Under the pieces are notes generated by a model, which saw nothing but the letters and a program-made list of their open reading frames with translations, made no database searches and was not told the DNA's origin. The translations under genes were made by a program, and so were the position numbers. Shown here piece after piece: positions 1-5,551 of a stretch of 64,000 nt of DNA (positions are counted from its first letter, which is position 1; each line of letters opens with the position of its first letter). The stretch comes from a virus: positions 1 to 64,000 of IMG/VR virus record IMGVR_UViG_3300032245_000795; one strand, given 5' to 3'.

Positions 1-4
1 AAAA

Positions 5-14
5 CATGCTCAGG
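5..14. repeat. TGCTCAGG repeat copy 1
   Basis: CATGCTCAGG lies just 3' of the minus-strand gene ending at 33. Related copies are at 538-551, 627-653, 1161-1187 and 4196-4205, always outside or at the edge of coding sequence on the left arm. Function is unknown: protein-binding site or RNA processing/termination signal. Confidence 0.5.
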
Positions 15-32
15 TTTATTAGTAGCCCCCTA

Positions 33-449
33 CTAAATATCGATACGGTCAACACTGGATGATAAATAAGTTACACCCTGCGGTTCTGATACTGAGTCAA
101 AATCAATTTCATGAATTAAATTCATTGCTGATTCTTCATCTCGTGCATTGACTGTAATTGAATATTGAACTGTAACTTCTAATTCAAATTCTTTTGATAA
201 TTCAAATCCGCAAATATCTGCAATTGATTGAGCAGTGTCTTCATCAATGGTACCAAATTCCATTGCTTCCAAGGTCCACTCTTGCATTTCATTAGTGATA
301 CGTGAGCGCTCTGCAGCCTCACCATATGAGCGCTGAGTTACTTTTTGGATGTGCTCTTCAAGTTGTTGAATTCGTTCTTTGTTTTGCACAAGAGTGGTTT
401 CTAAAAACTCTCGTGTCATGTAGTGATTGTCGATTACTGGTTGGTCCAT
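33..449 (-). CDS. Hypothetical protein, 138 aa, coiled-coil N-terminus
   Basis: No family recognised. Residues about 10-45 are charged and heptad-like (VQNKERIQQLEEHIQKV), consistent with a coiled coil. The C-terminal half (about 88-138) is beta-rich, with an acidic EEsAMNLIHEIDFD stretch resembling small phage proteins of the DUF-type 'x-sensing' fold, but this is not diagnostic. The ATG at 449 is preceded by GAAAGAGG, a Shine-Dalgarno of the form used throughout the left arm. It is the only gene of its cassette in view and is read from the promoter at 482-511. No TM segment or signal peptide. Function unknown. Confidence 0.8.
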   Translation of the reverse strand: MDQPVIDNHYMTREFLETTLVQNKERIQQLEEHIQKVTQRSYGEAAERSRITNEMQEWTLEAMEFGTIDEDTAQSIADICGFELSKEFELEVTVQYSITVNARDEESAMNLIHEIDFDSVSEPQGVTYLSSSVDRIDI

Positions 450-481
450 GGGGGCCTCTTTCTGTTAGTTTGTTTAATTTA

Positions 482-511
482 ATTGTACTACGTGCCACTG
501 ACATTTGTCAA
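482..511 (-). promoter_or_regulatory. Early-class promoter (TTGACA / ATGTCA / TACAAT)
   Basis: On the minus strand, TTGACA (506-511) is 18 bp from the -10 TACAAT (482-487), and ATGTCA (499-504) is exactly 11 bp from it. It drives the gene at 33-449. It is the best example of a promoter class repeated seven more times in the window. Confidence 0.75.
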
Positions 512-537
512 GGGCCCTTTAGGGTGAGCCTTTTTGG

Positions 538-551
538 ATCCTGCTCAGGAT
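538..551. repeat. Perfect TGCTCAGG palindrome
   Basis: ATCCTGCTCAGGAT, a perfect 6-bp inverted repeat around a CT centre. It is the most symmetrical member of the TGCTCAGG family. Confidence 0.55.
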
Positions 552-626
552 GTCTGCTTCTTTGGGGCTGCAGTACCCCTGCTCTATAGTATTTCTATTA
601 TCGCCCTAATCAGCCTGGCGAATTAT

Positions 627-653
627 GTTGAGCAGTTTATACACTTACTCAGG
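627..653. repeat. GTTGAGCAGTTT...CTCAGG long repeat, copy A
   Basis: A 27-bp element starting GTTGAGCAGTTTATA and ending ACTCAGG, matched by 1161-1187 (GTTGAGCAGTTTGTA...GCTCAGG). In copy B, TGAGCA and TGCTCA form an inverted repeat around 12 bp. The two copies are 534 bp apart and flank the gene at 707-1129. Confidence 0.55.
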
Positions 654-706
654 TGTCTTATCTCAGGCATACCTGCACATCATGGCGCAGGCTTAGCAGA
701 GATAAA

Positions 707-1129
707 TTATAGGTAGCGAGCCACCGCATTGTATGTTGAGGTATTTACTGTTTCCTCATCTGTCATCTTTAAGATACGAATAGCATTTTCGATTTCCTCT
801 TTCATCTCACGATAAGTATGAGAACCCATTTGCTCAAAGTCACGCTCAGGTTCTTTTGGTAGTTCTGCCTGTGTAACTGTTAAGTCAAAGTCAATGTTCA
901 ATGTGTTATTCCATGAACGATAGTTAGTGCGGAAGTTTTCTGCCTTCTTGATGTTGGCAACGGCATAAGCAGAAAGTTCCTTCTGCCACTTTTCTCTTGC
1001 CTTTGTGTATTTTGCTTCATTTGCTTCTTGATTAGCATAGTTAGTGTTTAGTTCTACTAACTTTGTCTCAAGTGCCTTGATTACCTTTGGTGTTGCGATT
1101 TTAACGCTGATTGCTTTTCCTCTTGCCAT
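707..1129 (-). CDS. Hypothetical protein, 140 aa, Lys-rich coiled coil
   Basis: No family recognised. The protein is basic at its start (MARGKAISVKIATPKVI) and then helical and strongly charged over residues 15-65 (Lys/Glu/Asn/Ala-rich), suggesting an extended coiled coil. I chose the ATG at 1129 over an upstream ATG at 1180 because GAAAAGG precedes 1129. The upstream start would also run through the 1161-1187 repeat. It is the second gene of a two-gene cassette with 1202-1366, read from the promoter at 1396-1425. Function unknown. Confidence 0.75.
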   Translation of the reverse strand: MARGKAISVKIATPKVIKALETKLVELNTNYANQEANEAKYTKAREKWQKELSAYAVANIKKAENFRTNYRSWNNTLNIDFDLTVTQAELPKEPERDFEQMGSHTYREMKEEIENAIRILKMTDEETVNTSTYNAVARYL

Positions 1130-1160
1130 GTGGGTCTTTTCCTTTTCTGTTAGGGGGTTT

Positions 1161-1187
1161 GTTGAGCAGTTTGTATTCATGCTCAGG
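1161..1187. repeat. GTTGAGCAGTTT...CTCAGG long repeat, copy B
   Basis: Second copy of the 27-bp element at 627-653. It contains CATGCTCAGG (1178-1187) and the inverted repeat TGAGCA-N12-TGCTCA, and sits between the two genes of the cassette. Confidence 0.55.
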
Positions 1188-1201
1188 AATAACTAATTAG
1201 A

Positions 1202-1366
1202 TTACTTAGCCGTCCAAGTTGTATAGCGGTGTGCGCCATTGACATCTAACTTAACACGAACATTTCCATTAGCCTGTGGTTCGATTGCTACGATTGTGCC
1301 TGTGACCTTTGACTTCTGTGTTGTGTATAGGTCGCCTACCTTGTATGTTGCTGTTGCTACTGACAT
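1202..1366 (-). CDS. Small beta-barrel-like hypothetical protein, 54 aa
   Basis: The reading frame runs from ATG at 1366 to TAA at 1202 with the strong ribosome site AAAGGAGAAATAA. The sequence (MSVATATYKVGDLYTTQKSK, then VTGTIVAIEPQANGNVRVKL) alternates hydrophobic and polar residues around a KVGDLY turn. That is the look of small SH3/KOW-like barrels, though no family can be assigned. It is the first gene after the promoter at 1396-1425. Confidence 0.7.
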   Translation of the reverse strand: MSVATATYKVGDLYTTQKSKVTGTIVAIEPQANGNVRVKLDVNGAHRYTTWTAK

Positions 1367-1395
1367 TTATTTCTCCTTTGTTGTTGTATGTATTA

Positions 1396-1425
1396 AGTAT
1401 AACATTTCCTACTGACATTTTTCAA
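1396..1425 (-). promoter_or_regulatory. Early-class promoter (TTGAAA / ATGTCA / TATACT)
   Basis: On the minus strand the -10 is TATACT (1396-1401), with ATGTCA (1413-1418) 11 bp away and TTGAAA (1420-1425) 18 bp away. It heads the cassette 1202-1366 and 707-1129. Confidence 0.7.
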
Positions 1426-1674
1426 GTTGATACCTGAATAATCTCACTATGTGGAATTGTTATTTTGTTATGTAATAAGTATAGCAAAAAATCTAAGAAA
1501 TCTCAAATCCTGGGGAGGTTTTGGGGTGTGTCCTTAATCACATCTTAAATAGCATGTTAAAACTTGACAAATTAAAAATTTTGCGCTAGGGGGCCCATTT
1601 CACAACGGGCTTGCAAAAATTGCATATAAAAATATTGCAGTTAAAAATAAAATAATTATTTGTTTCATGCTATC
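1426..1674. promoter_or_regulatory. Cassette spacer with CRP-like half-perfect site
   Basis: There is no gene in this 249-bp spacer. It holds TGTGTCCTTAATCACA (1527-1542), one mismatch from TGTGA-N6-TCACA. This site sits inside a stretch (TTTTGGGGTGTGTCC, then CTTAAAT) that aligns with the spacer at 4091-4120 (TTTTGGGCGTGTCG, then CTTAAAT). GGGCCC and an AT-rich tail follow. It is the most degraded of the left-arm spacers. Confidence 0.5.
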
Positions 1675-2397
1675 TCATTTCTTAGTCGCAGAAAAAATTA
1701 TGTCACTCTTAGAGTATACACACAATGAACAAGAAACGCAAGCGGAGCCAGCCGATGAGATAAGTGGAATTTGTTTATTATTCTCAGGACACTTAGCGGC
1801 AGGACGACCAATCATTTCTTTTACATCTGCTTGACCAATAGCAAAATTCTTAGCAAGGTATGCCATGCGAACACCACTATTAATTTTTAGATCAACGGCA
1901 GTCTTAACATTCTCGCTATCTGCAGAAAAGTATAAACTAAGATTAGGAATGTCCTTAAGAATAAGCGCTGCACTCTTCACACGGGTGTACACCCAGAATT
2001 GAACATCCTCATGCTTATCAATAATTACTTTCCATGCATAGGCATAGGTATCATTAAAGAAATCTCCGTCCCAGTGGATGCGGAATAGCATAGGTGCATC
2101 TTTCTTGATACAATCATTCTTGAAATCAACAATCATCTCATTAAGCAAGCGGACCATAGTTTCGCCGTCTGCATCTTTAAGTAGATCCCAATTGTGTAAT
2201 AGATTTACTTTAACGGAAGGGAATACCTTTTCCAATTTGCCTGCATAGCAAACACTCTCGCAGACACTCGTAGCGCCAGGACATGAATAAGCCTTTCCTG
2301 CAGGTAATCCGAATGTATTGGCAATTGCTGCTTGTTTTCCATTTTTTGTGACAAGGTTAGCCACCTTTCTATCATTAGAACGTTTTAGTTTAGTCAT
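1675..2397 (-). CDS. GP88-like phage protein with Cys clusters
   Basis: 240 aa, resembling the phage 'gene product 88' family of actinobacteriophages; biochemical role unknown. Two Cys groups stand out. One is near residues 38-50 (SCPGATSVCESVCYAG) and one near the C-terminus (CPEN...SACVSCSLCVYS), a pattern suited to binding a metal or Fe-S cluster. Between them are FRIHWDGDFF (about 105-114) and VYTRVKSAA, blocks typical of the family. It follows the 36-aa gene 2397-2507 with a one-base TAATG overlap, so the two are probably translationally coupled. Family call fairly sure; function unknown. Confidence 0.75.
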   Translation of the reverse strand: MTKLKRSNDRKVANLVTKNGKQAAIANTFGLPAGKAYSCPGATSVCESVCYAGKLEKVFPSVKVNLLHNWDLLKDADGETMVRLLNEMIVDFKNDCIKKDAPMLFRIHWDGDFFNDTYAYAWKVIIDKHEDVQFWVYTRVKSAALILKDIPNLSLYFSADSENVKTAVDLKINSGVRMAYLAKNFAIGQADVKEMIGRPAAKCPENNKQIPLISSAGSACVSCSLCVYSKSDIIFSATKK

Positions 2398-2507
2398 TAG
2401 TTATAACTCTCCTTGCAGTTAGCGCAAATTGAATGGAGTTTACAATAGCATGATTTAGCATCAGGGCGTATCATGTCTGTTTCATAGTAATCGTCATAGA
2501 AATCCAT
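2397..2507 (-). CDS. Cys-rich microprotein, 36 aa
   Basis: ATG at 2507; the stop shares a base with the start of the GP88-like gene (TAATG). The N-terminus is acidic and Tyr-rich (MDFYDDYYETDM). The C-terminal half carries CYCKLHSICANCKESYN, a CxC...CxxC arrangement that could hold zinc. No family recognised. Overlap and order suggest co-expression with the GP88-like protein. Confidence 0.65.
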   Translation of the reverse strand: MDFYDDYYETDMIRPDAKSCYCKLHSICANCKESYN

Positions 2508-2513
2508 TGTGGG

Positions 2514-2654
2514 CTACTCTCTTTCTTTCTTTAATTGTATCATCAGGGACTGACATTTTTTACGGTCATACTTTTTCTTATTGGGTACGGCAGAGGCTGC
2601 ATTACTACGGCGTAATTCCATAAGCCTACGTAATTCCTCTTTTGATTTCTTCAT
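2514..2654 (-). CDS. Basic microprotein, 46 aa, predicted leaderless
   Basis: Reads MKKSKEELRRLMELRRSN, then a Lys/Arg-rich tail. It is strongly basic and helical, as nucleic-acid-binding peptides often are; no family recognised. The ATG has no Shine-Dalgarno but lies 6 nt after a -10 TAAGAT with TTGACA 18 bp upstream, so the mRNA should begin at the start codon. Its 3' end contains the promoter for the next two genes (2534-2556). Confidence 0.65.
   Translation of the reverse strand: MKKSKEELRRLMELRRSNAASAVPNKKKYDRKKCQSLMIQLKKERE
2534..2556 (-). promoter_or_regulatory. Early-class promoter (ATGTCA-11-TACAAT)
   Basis: TACAAT (2534-2539, minus) with ATGTCA (2551-2556) 11 bp upstream, followed by GTCCC as in the other cassettes. 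It lies inside the end of the 46-aa gene and drives 2397-2507 and the GP88-like gene. Confidence 0.65.
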
Positions 2655-2660
2655 AAATTA

Positions 2661-2690
2661 ATCTTAGCATACATGGGGATAAAATGTCAA
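2661..2690 (-). promoter_or_regulatory. Promoter TTGACA-18-TAAGAT
   Basis: Minus strand: TTGACA (2685-2690), 18 bp, TAAGAT (2661-2666), then 6 nt to the ATG of the 46-aa gene. The CRP-like palindrome 2700-2715 lies directly upstream, where a class I/II activator would bind. Confidence 0.7.
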
Positions 2691-2699
2691 ATCTTAAAC

Positions 2700-2715
2700 T
2701 GTGATCAATCTCACA
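2700..2715. promoter_or_regulatory. CRP/GlxR-like palindrome TGTGA-N6-TCACA
   Basis: TGTGATCAATCTCACA has perfect half-sites with a 6-bp spacer, the known target of CRP-family regulators (CRP in enterobacteria, GlxR in corynebacteria). It is followed by GCGACACGC and CCTAGG (2739-2744), as in the spacer at 5330-5360. Confidence 0.65.
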
Positions 2716-2745
2716 CGGCGACACGCTAGATAAATTAACCTAGGC

Positions 2746-2773
2746 GATTTTGTGCAGGGAAGCACACAAAATC
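2746..2773 (-). terminator. Hairpin downstream of cassette 3916-2781
   Basis: GATTTTGTG (2746-2754) and CACAAAATC (2765-2773) form a 9-bp perfect stem just past the stop of the last gene of the cassette. There is no long T-run, so termination efficiency is uncertain. Confidence 0.5.
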
Positions 2774-2780
2774 ACTTTTA

Positions 2781-3020
2781 CTATTCTTCTTCAGTAAAAA
2801 CATACAACGGAATTAAATCCGTGTATGCATACTGTGTAAATTCTTTTTCACCAAATTCGTTTTGAGTTTGTATGTCATAGTTATCTCCAGTAGAATCACT
2901 TTCAATAAAAATTACTTCAACAATGTCTTCATCAACTTTAATTAAATCACCAAGCATTACTTGGTCTGGTGTTAAGTTATCTGCGTGGATCAATTCCATA
3001 GCAATCATTGTATCAGACAT
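2781..3020 (-). CDS. Acidic hypothetical protein, 79 aa, SH3-like look
   Basis: Strongly acidic. The central VMLGDLIKVDEDIVEV followed by alternating strands and YAYTDLIPLYV resembles small beta-barrel phage proteins. No family assigned. Last gene of a five-gene cassette read from the promoter at 3949-3971. It is separated from the upstream gene by no bases, so translation is probably coupled. A hairpin follows. Confidence 0.75.
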   Translation of the reverse strand: MSDTMIAMELIHADNLTPDQVMLGDLIKVDEDIVEVIFIESDSTGDNYDIQTQNEFGEKEFTQYAYTDLIPLYVFTEEE

Positions 3021-3290
3021 TTATTCTCCCTCTGGTAGCCAAAATGATAAGTGGTGTTGGTCTACAATTGCGTGTGCGGGTGCGTGACTCATTCCCTTAT
3101 AGAATACGCCTTCAGGCATAGCAATAAATCGGTTATAGTCCTCATCATAGTATGCGTCAATAGCATCTATGCAAGGTTGCACCATAGATAGTGGCACTGG
3201 TGGATAGTGATTACCTTGTAAGTGATAGGCAATCTGAGTTTCTAAGTCAAGCACTGAGTCCTGTATTCCTAACGCTGTTACGCTTCCCAT
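3021..3290 (-). CDS. Hypothetical protein, 89 aa
   Basis: No recognised family. Features: a helical N-terminus (SVLDLETQIAYHLQG), several Tyr/Asp (AIDAYYDEDYN), and His residues toward the end (HAPAHAIVDQHHLSFWLPEGE). The His/Asp density could allow metal binding, but there is no known motif. The start overlaps the stop of the 72-aa gene by one base. Confidence 0.75.
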   Translation of the reverse strand: MGSVTALGIQDSVLDLETQIAYHLQGNHYPPVPLSMVQPCIDAIDAYYDEDYNRFIAMPEGVFYKGMSHAPAHAIVDQHHLSFWLPEGE

Positions 3291-3508
3291 TATCGTGTTA
3301 CCACCATTCCTGTTTTGTAGAAAGTTTTTGTGTGCATTTTGCCTGATGGCTCTGATAGATTAACTGTTGCGTATTCATTAGCAAATCCGTGGTCTGTAAA
3401 TTTTTGATAAACTTCAACGGCAGATAAAGCATCACTATAACGACCAACCCACTTAGGCGTAGGTGATGAGTCATAGGTACAAGTAACTGAGTATAGGTAT
3501 TCGTTCAT
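3290..3508 (-). CDS. Small alpha/beta protein, 72 aa, paralogue of N-half of 29526-29981
   Basis: Residues 22-66 (YSDALSAVEVYQKFTDHGFA, then NEYATVNLSEPSGK) match residues about 33-80 of the protein at 29526-29981 (YNMYQDAGFAKEYLTVSLYE, then PLGK). The small domain looks like helix - GFA-EY - strand - EP.GK turn - strand. Function unknown. The stop and start overlap with both neighbours, so it belongs to one translational unit. The homologous domain in the late region is fused to a second domain also found separately at 4363-4548. Confidence 0.8.
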   Translation of the reverse strand: MNEYLYSVTCTYDSSPTPKWVGRYSDALSAVEVYQKFTDHGFANEYATVNLSEPSGKMHTKTFYKTGMVVTR

Positions 3509-3699
3509 TAGTTATTCTCCTTATAGTTTTCGTTCATGATACTTTCAGAATACCATTCGCAGTATTCATTTTCAAGAGACACGCCTTTAGCGCACTCACA
3601 AAATTCTGAGTCAAAGTCCTCGCCACCATTACCAAAAAAGAGGACACCCTCATCATAGCAATCGGTGCAATCAACCAAAAAGTCTAATAAGTTTCCCAT
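3508..3699 (-). CDS. Acidic Cys-rich microprotein, 63 aa
   Basis: Contains DCTDCYDEGVLFFG and then FCECAKG, giving C-x2-C...C-x-C, a likely zinc site in a DnaJ-zinc-finger-like spacing. Strongly acidic overall (EDFDSEF, EWYSES). No family assigned. Overlaps the next gene by one base. Confidence 0.75.
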   Translation of the reverse strand: MGNLLDFLVDCTDCYDEGVLFFGNGGEDFDSEFCECAKGVSLENEYCEWYSESIMNENYKENN

Positions 3700-3703
3700 T
3701 TAT

Positions 3704-3916
3704 TTATTCTCCAACTCTTACAGATAGATAACGATAAGTGTCCTTTAGATTAAATACTGAAGGATAGTGAGGGCGTACCTGAACGCGATAACTTTCTAAG
3801 CCTGCGCCATAAAAGACATCAGACTTTTCTGCGTCAATTATTTCTCCTGTTAAAGTGCGTGAGTGATAAGTTTTTCCTACAAGTAGGTTTTCTATTGAAT
3901 AGACATTTGCTGACAT
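3704..3916 (-). CDS. Hypothetical protein, 70 aa
   Basis: First gene of its cassette, 33 nt after the -10 of the promoter at 3949-3971, with GAAAGAGG before the ATG. The sequence is beta-rich (LLVGKTYHSRTLTGEIIDAE, then YRVQVRPHYPSVF) and looks like a small single-domain barrel. No family recognised. Confidence 0.75.
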   Translation of the reverse strand: MSANVYSIENLLVGKTYHSRTLTGEIIDAEKSDVFYGAGLESYRVQVRPHYPSVFNLKDTYRYLSVRVGE

Positions 3917-3948
3917 TTGCCAACCTCTTTCTTTGTTGTTATTTATTT

Positions 3949-3971
3949 ATCCTACCATTAGGGTCTGACAA
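3949..3971 (-). promoter_or_regulatory. Early-class promoter (TTGTCA-11-TAGGAT)
   Basis: Minus strand TTGTCA (3966-3971) followed by GACCC, 11 bp before TAGGAT (3949-3954). Heads the cassette 3704-3916 to 2781-3020. Confidence 0.65.
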
Positions 3972-4195
3972 ATATTTGTTATTTATTTTTCTTACTATGT
4001 AAGTTTAACCTATTAGACAAAAGTTATCAAACTACTGCCGAGTAGTCTTAAATAATGAGACGCTCAAGCCATGTGATAAACTTCACAAAATTTTGGGCGT
4101 GTCGTAAACAACTTCTTAAATGACCTGTGGATAACCTGGTCTGACCTGTGGAAAACGGCCTAGATTGCCTAGGAAAAATTTAAGCAGTTTTAAAT
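3972..4195. promoter_or_regulatory. Cassette spacer: CRP-like site, GCGTGTCG, two DnaA-like boxes, CCTAGG
   Basis: No gene. In order: TGTGATAACTTCACA (4073-4087; half-sites perfect but a 5-bp spacer), GGGCGTGTCG (4095-4104), the perfect DnaA box TGTGGATAA (4126-4134), the near box TGTGGAAAA (4147-4155), and GGCCTAG followed by GCCTAGG (CCTAGG at 4168-4173). The same elements recur in the other spacers. Confidence 0.65.
4126..4134 (-). promoter_or_regulatory. DnaA box, perfect consensus
   Basis: TGTGGATAA is the complement of the bacterial DnaA box TTATCCACA. Others are at 5313-5321 and 7121-7129, each in a cassette spacer. Confidence 0.6.
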
Positions 4196-4205
4196 CATGC
4201 TCAGG
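4196..4205. repeat. TGCTCAGG repeat copy
   Basis: CATGCTCAGG followed by ATTTTTATTT, 9 nt past the stop of the gene at 4214-4366. The flanking bases make an imperfect ATCATG/CAGGAT palindrome. Confidence 0.5.
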
Positions 4206-4213
4206 ATTTTTAT

Positions 4214-4366
4214 TTATTTTTTAAGTCGTTCAGTTCGCAATGCAACCTGCAATCTACGAATTTCTTTTTCTAATTTGATGTTGTGTTTCCAAAACGCAAT
4301 CATCATTCCAACAGATCCAGCGAGTGCAATTACGATTGCGATTAGCGTTCCATTATCTAAAATCAT
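4214..4366 (-). CDS. Single-pass membrane microprotein, 50 aa
   Basis: MILDNGTLIAIVIALAGSVG then MMIAFW gives one TM helix (residues 6-26), followed by a basic, coiled-coil-like tail (KHNIKLEKEIRRLQVALRTE). The topology resembles small phage inner-membrane proteins. ATGA-type overlap with the gene at 4363-4548. Function unknown. Confidence 0.65.
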   Translation of the reverse strand: MILDNGTLIAIVIALAGSVGMMIAFWKHNIKLEKEIRRLQVALRTERLKK

Positions 4367-4548
4367 TTAGACATCTCCAATTCTTTAACGCAAGCATCCC
4401 AAAATCTGTTTTCATCAAATCTTGGATTGTCTGCACTAAACCATTCACTAAATTCAAAAATTAAATCTTGAAAAACGTGAGAGTCGATGTTATCTGAAAA
4501 CTGATTTAGAATTTTTGCAGTTTCTACATAGTCTTTTCGTGTCATCAT
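4363..4548 (-). CDS. Small helical protein, 61 aa, paralogue of C-half of 29526-29981
   Basis: RKDYVETAKILNQF...DLIFEFSEWFSADNPRFDEN then RFW aligns with the last 55 residues of the protein at 29526-29981 (RQNYIDTVEALHLV...DLCIKIVTSFAKDNWRFNAD then RF). The conserved core is the (R)x(D/N)Y(V/I)(E/D)T start and the NxRF-(D/N)-RF end. All-helical; function unknown. Overlaps its neighbours by 1 and 4 bases. Confidence 0.8.
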   Translation of the reverse strand: MMTRKDYVETAKILNQFSDNIDSHVFQDLIFEFSEWFSADNPRFDENRFWDACVKELEMSK

Positions 4549-4754
4549 TATTTTGCCACCTTAAGAATTGCATAGGACCCGCCTGCGTTAATTTCATCAA
4601 GGATAGGTCCTAACTTTGGAGCAATTAAATCCTTAAGCATTGACTCAAGCATTATGATTTGCATTTCTTTTTCAAGGTTTGCTAATTGCTTTCCTACTGG
4701 ATGAGTTTCGTCTACCTCTGTGATAAACTTTAGATTGTGTTCGATTTGTACCAT
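4548..4754 (-). CDS. Hypothetical protein, 68 aa
   Basis: Amphipathic helical middle (VGKQLANLEKEMQIIMLESM, then LKDLIAPKLGPIL), suggestive of a small oligomeric coiled coil. No family recognised. Third gene of the cassette starting at 5078. Confidence 0.75.
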   Translation of the reverse strand: MVQIEHNLKFITEVDETHPVGKQLANLEKEMQIIMLESMLKDLIAPKLGPILDEINAGGSYAILKVAK

Positions 4755-4773
4755 TGTTTTATTTCCTATTCTT

Positions 4774-4893
4774 TTAGTTTGATTCGGGAGTGGTGAATAA
4801 TTTAGTGCATGAGCATTTAACTATTGTTATTGTGTCCGATAGCGTTTCAATAGTAGCGAGTGTATCGCATGAGTCGCATAAAAAGATTTCCAT
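4774..4893 (-). CDS. Zinc-ribbon-like microprotein, 39 aa
   Basis: MEIFLCDSCDTLATIETLSD followed by TITIVKCSCTKLF: a CxxC...CxC pair on two strands, the minimal layout of a zinc ribbon. TAATG overlap with the gene at 4893-5078. No family recognised. Confidence 0.65.
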   Translation of the reverse strand: MEIFLCDSCDTLATIETLSDTITIVKCSCTKLFTTPESN

Positions 4894-5078
4894 TATAGGC
4901 TACGGCTTCCGCGTAGTGTTCCGCTAACGCCTAATGCGTCACACGATACTTTTACCGCAACGCCAACAGGTAATTGTGTTGGGTATGTTGAGATAAACTG
5001 AGCAACCGCACCGCGAGAGGCAAGGTTGATTTTCTTAGTCGAACCATTAAAGGTTTCGAGTGTTATAGTGTATGTCAT
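4893..5078 (-). CDS. Hypothetical protein, 61 aa
   Basis: First gene of its cassette; the ribosome site GAAAGG lies 12 nt before the ATG. Beta-rich N-terminus (MTYTITLETFNGSTKKINLA), then a helix and a Val-rich strand. No family recognised. Confidence 0.7.
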   Translation of the reverse strand: MTYTITLETFNGSTKKINLASRGAVAQFISTYPTQLPVGVAVKVSCDALGVSGTLRGSRSL

Positions 5079-5111
5079 TTATTGACTACCTTTCGTTAAG
5101 TTGATAAGACT

Positions 5112-5134
5112 ATCTTATACTATGGGTCTGACAA
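5112..5134 (-). promoter_or_regulatory. Early-class promoter (TTGTCA-11-TAAGAT)
   Basis: Minus strand TTGTCA (5129-5134), GACCC, then TAAGAT (5112-5117) after 11 bp. Heads the cassette 5078 to 4214. Confidence 0.65.
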
Positions 5135-5140
5135 ATTAGG

Positions 5141-5198
5141 CACTTATTCGCTTAGGCTCATTGTGATACTAATCACACTTATTTGCTAAGGCTCATTG
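5141..5198 (+). repeat. 23-bp direct repeat, 35-bp period, around a CRP-like site
   Basis: 5141-5163 and 5176-5198 agree at 21 of 23 positions (both start CACTTATT and end GGCTCATTG). The CRP-like palindrome 5162-5177 bridges the two copies. Confidence 0.7.
5162..5177. promoter_or_regulatory. CRP/GlxR-like palindrome TGTGA-N6-TCACA
   Basis: TGTGATACTAATCACA is perfect over both half-sites and lies 28 bp upstream of the TTGTCA element of the promoter at 5112-5134. A second copy with one mismatch, TGTGACCTTAAACACA, is at 5293-5308. Confidence 0.65.
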
Positions 5199-5362
5199 CT
5201 TATTTATCTTTATTTAATTGTTATACCTACAAGGATACCAGAAAAATCTCACAAAATCAAATCGACACGCCGTAAATAGGGGGATAAAATAGTGTGACCT
5301 TAAACACATAGGTTATCCACATCACCCTGTGGACGACACGCTAGATAGATCGCCTAGGTAAA
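5199..5362. promoter_or_regulatory. Cassette spacer: CRP-like site, DnaA box, CGACACGC, CCTAGG
   Basis: No gene. TGTGACCTTAAACACA (5293-5308), perfect DnaA box TTATCCACA (5313-5321), GACGACACGCTAGATA (from 5332) and CCTAGG (5353-5358). The CGACACGCTAGATA-to-CCTAGG block is nearly identical to 2719-2744. Confidence 0.65.
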
Positions 5363-5388
5363 AATTGCAGAGTTTTATTTCTGCAATT
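5363..5388 (-). terminator. Bidirectional hairpin terminator
   Basis: AATTGCAGA (5363-5371) pairs with TCTGCAATT (5380-5388) around an 8-nt loop. A T-run follows on both strands (CTTTTTT on plus, TTTTT on minus). It ends the cassette reading from 6204 to 5398. Confidence 0.7.
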
Positions 5389-5397
5389 CTTTTTTAT

Positions 5398-5460
5398 TTA
5401 TAAATTACTTTGCGAATAAAGAAAACCAAAAACAATAAATGCAATCATTACAACTAACAA
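5398..5460 (-). CDS. Possible membrane micropeptide, 20 aa
   Basis: From TTG at 5460 after GGAGAAATAAA: hydrophobic LLVVMIAFIVFGFLYSQSNL. A 16-aa version could start at the ATG at 5448. The hydrophobicity and ribosome site support expression as a single-TM peptide, but so short a frame may be chance. Confidence 0.35.
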   Translation of the reverse strand: MLVVMIAFIVFGFLYSQSNL

Positions 5461-5461
5461 T

Positions 5462-5551
5462 TTATTTCTCCTCAATTTCGTTTAGTAAATCCCAAAGTAC
5501 TGGCTCTAACTCTAACGCTACTGCGTCAAGTTTTTCTTGAAGTGTTTTCAT
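5462..5551 (-). CDS. Acidic micropeptide, 29 aa
   Basis: MKTLQEKLDAVALELEPVLW then DLLNEIEEK: an amphipathic helix. ATGA overlap with the stop of 5548-5688 supports translation by coupling. No family recognised. Confidence 0.55.
   Translation of the reverse strand: MKTLQEKLDAVALELEPVLWDLLNEIEEK

Larger units (their letters stand above)
512..706. other. Intergenic region with palindromes, no gene seen
   Basis: About 195 bp between two minus-strand genes, visibly richer in G+C than its surroundings. It holds the perfect palindrome ATCCTGCTCAGGAT (538-551), a GGGGCTGCAGTACCCC stem (about 574-589) and a GTTGAGCAG...ACTCAGG copy (627-653). Short plus-strand reading frames across it have no start signals and look fortuitous. 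It could hold a structured RNA or a protein-binding locus. Confidence 0.5.

Noticed and set aside
302-716. Two plus-strand frames near the left edge
   Set aside because: One overlaps a well-supported minus-strand gene and the other crosses palindromic spacer; no ribosome sites.
1431-1670. Possible tRNA in the spacer
   Set aside because: GGGCCC and short stems do not form an acceptor stem with a T-loop; no anticodon arm could be drawn. No tRNA was found elsewhere by eye either.
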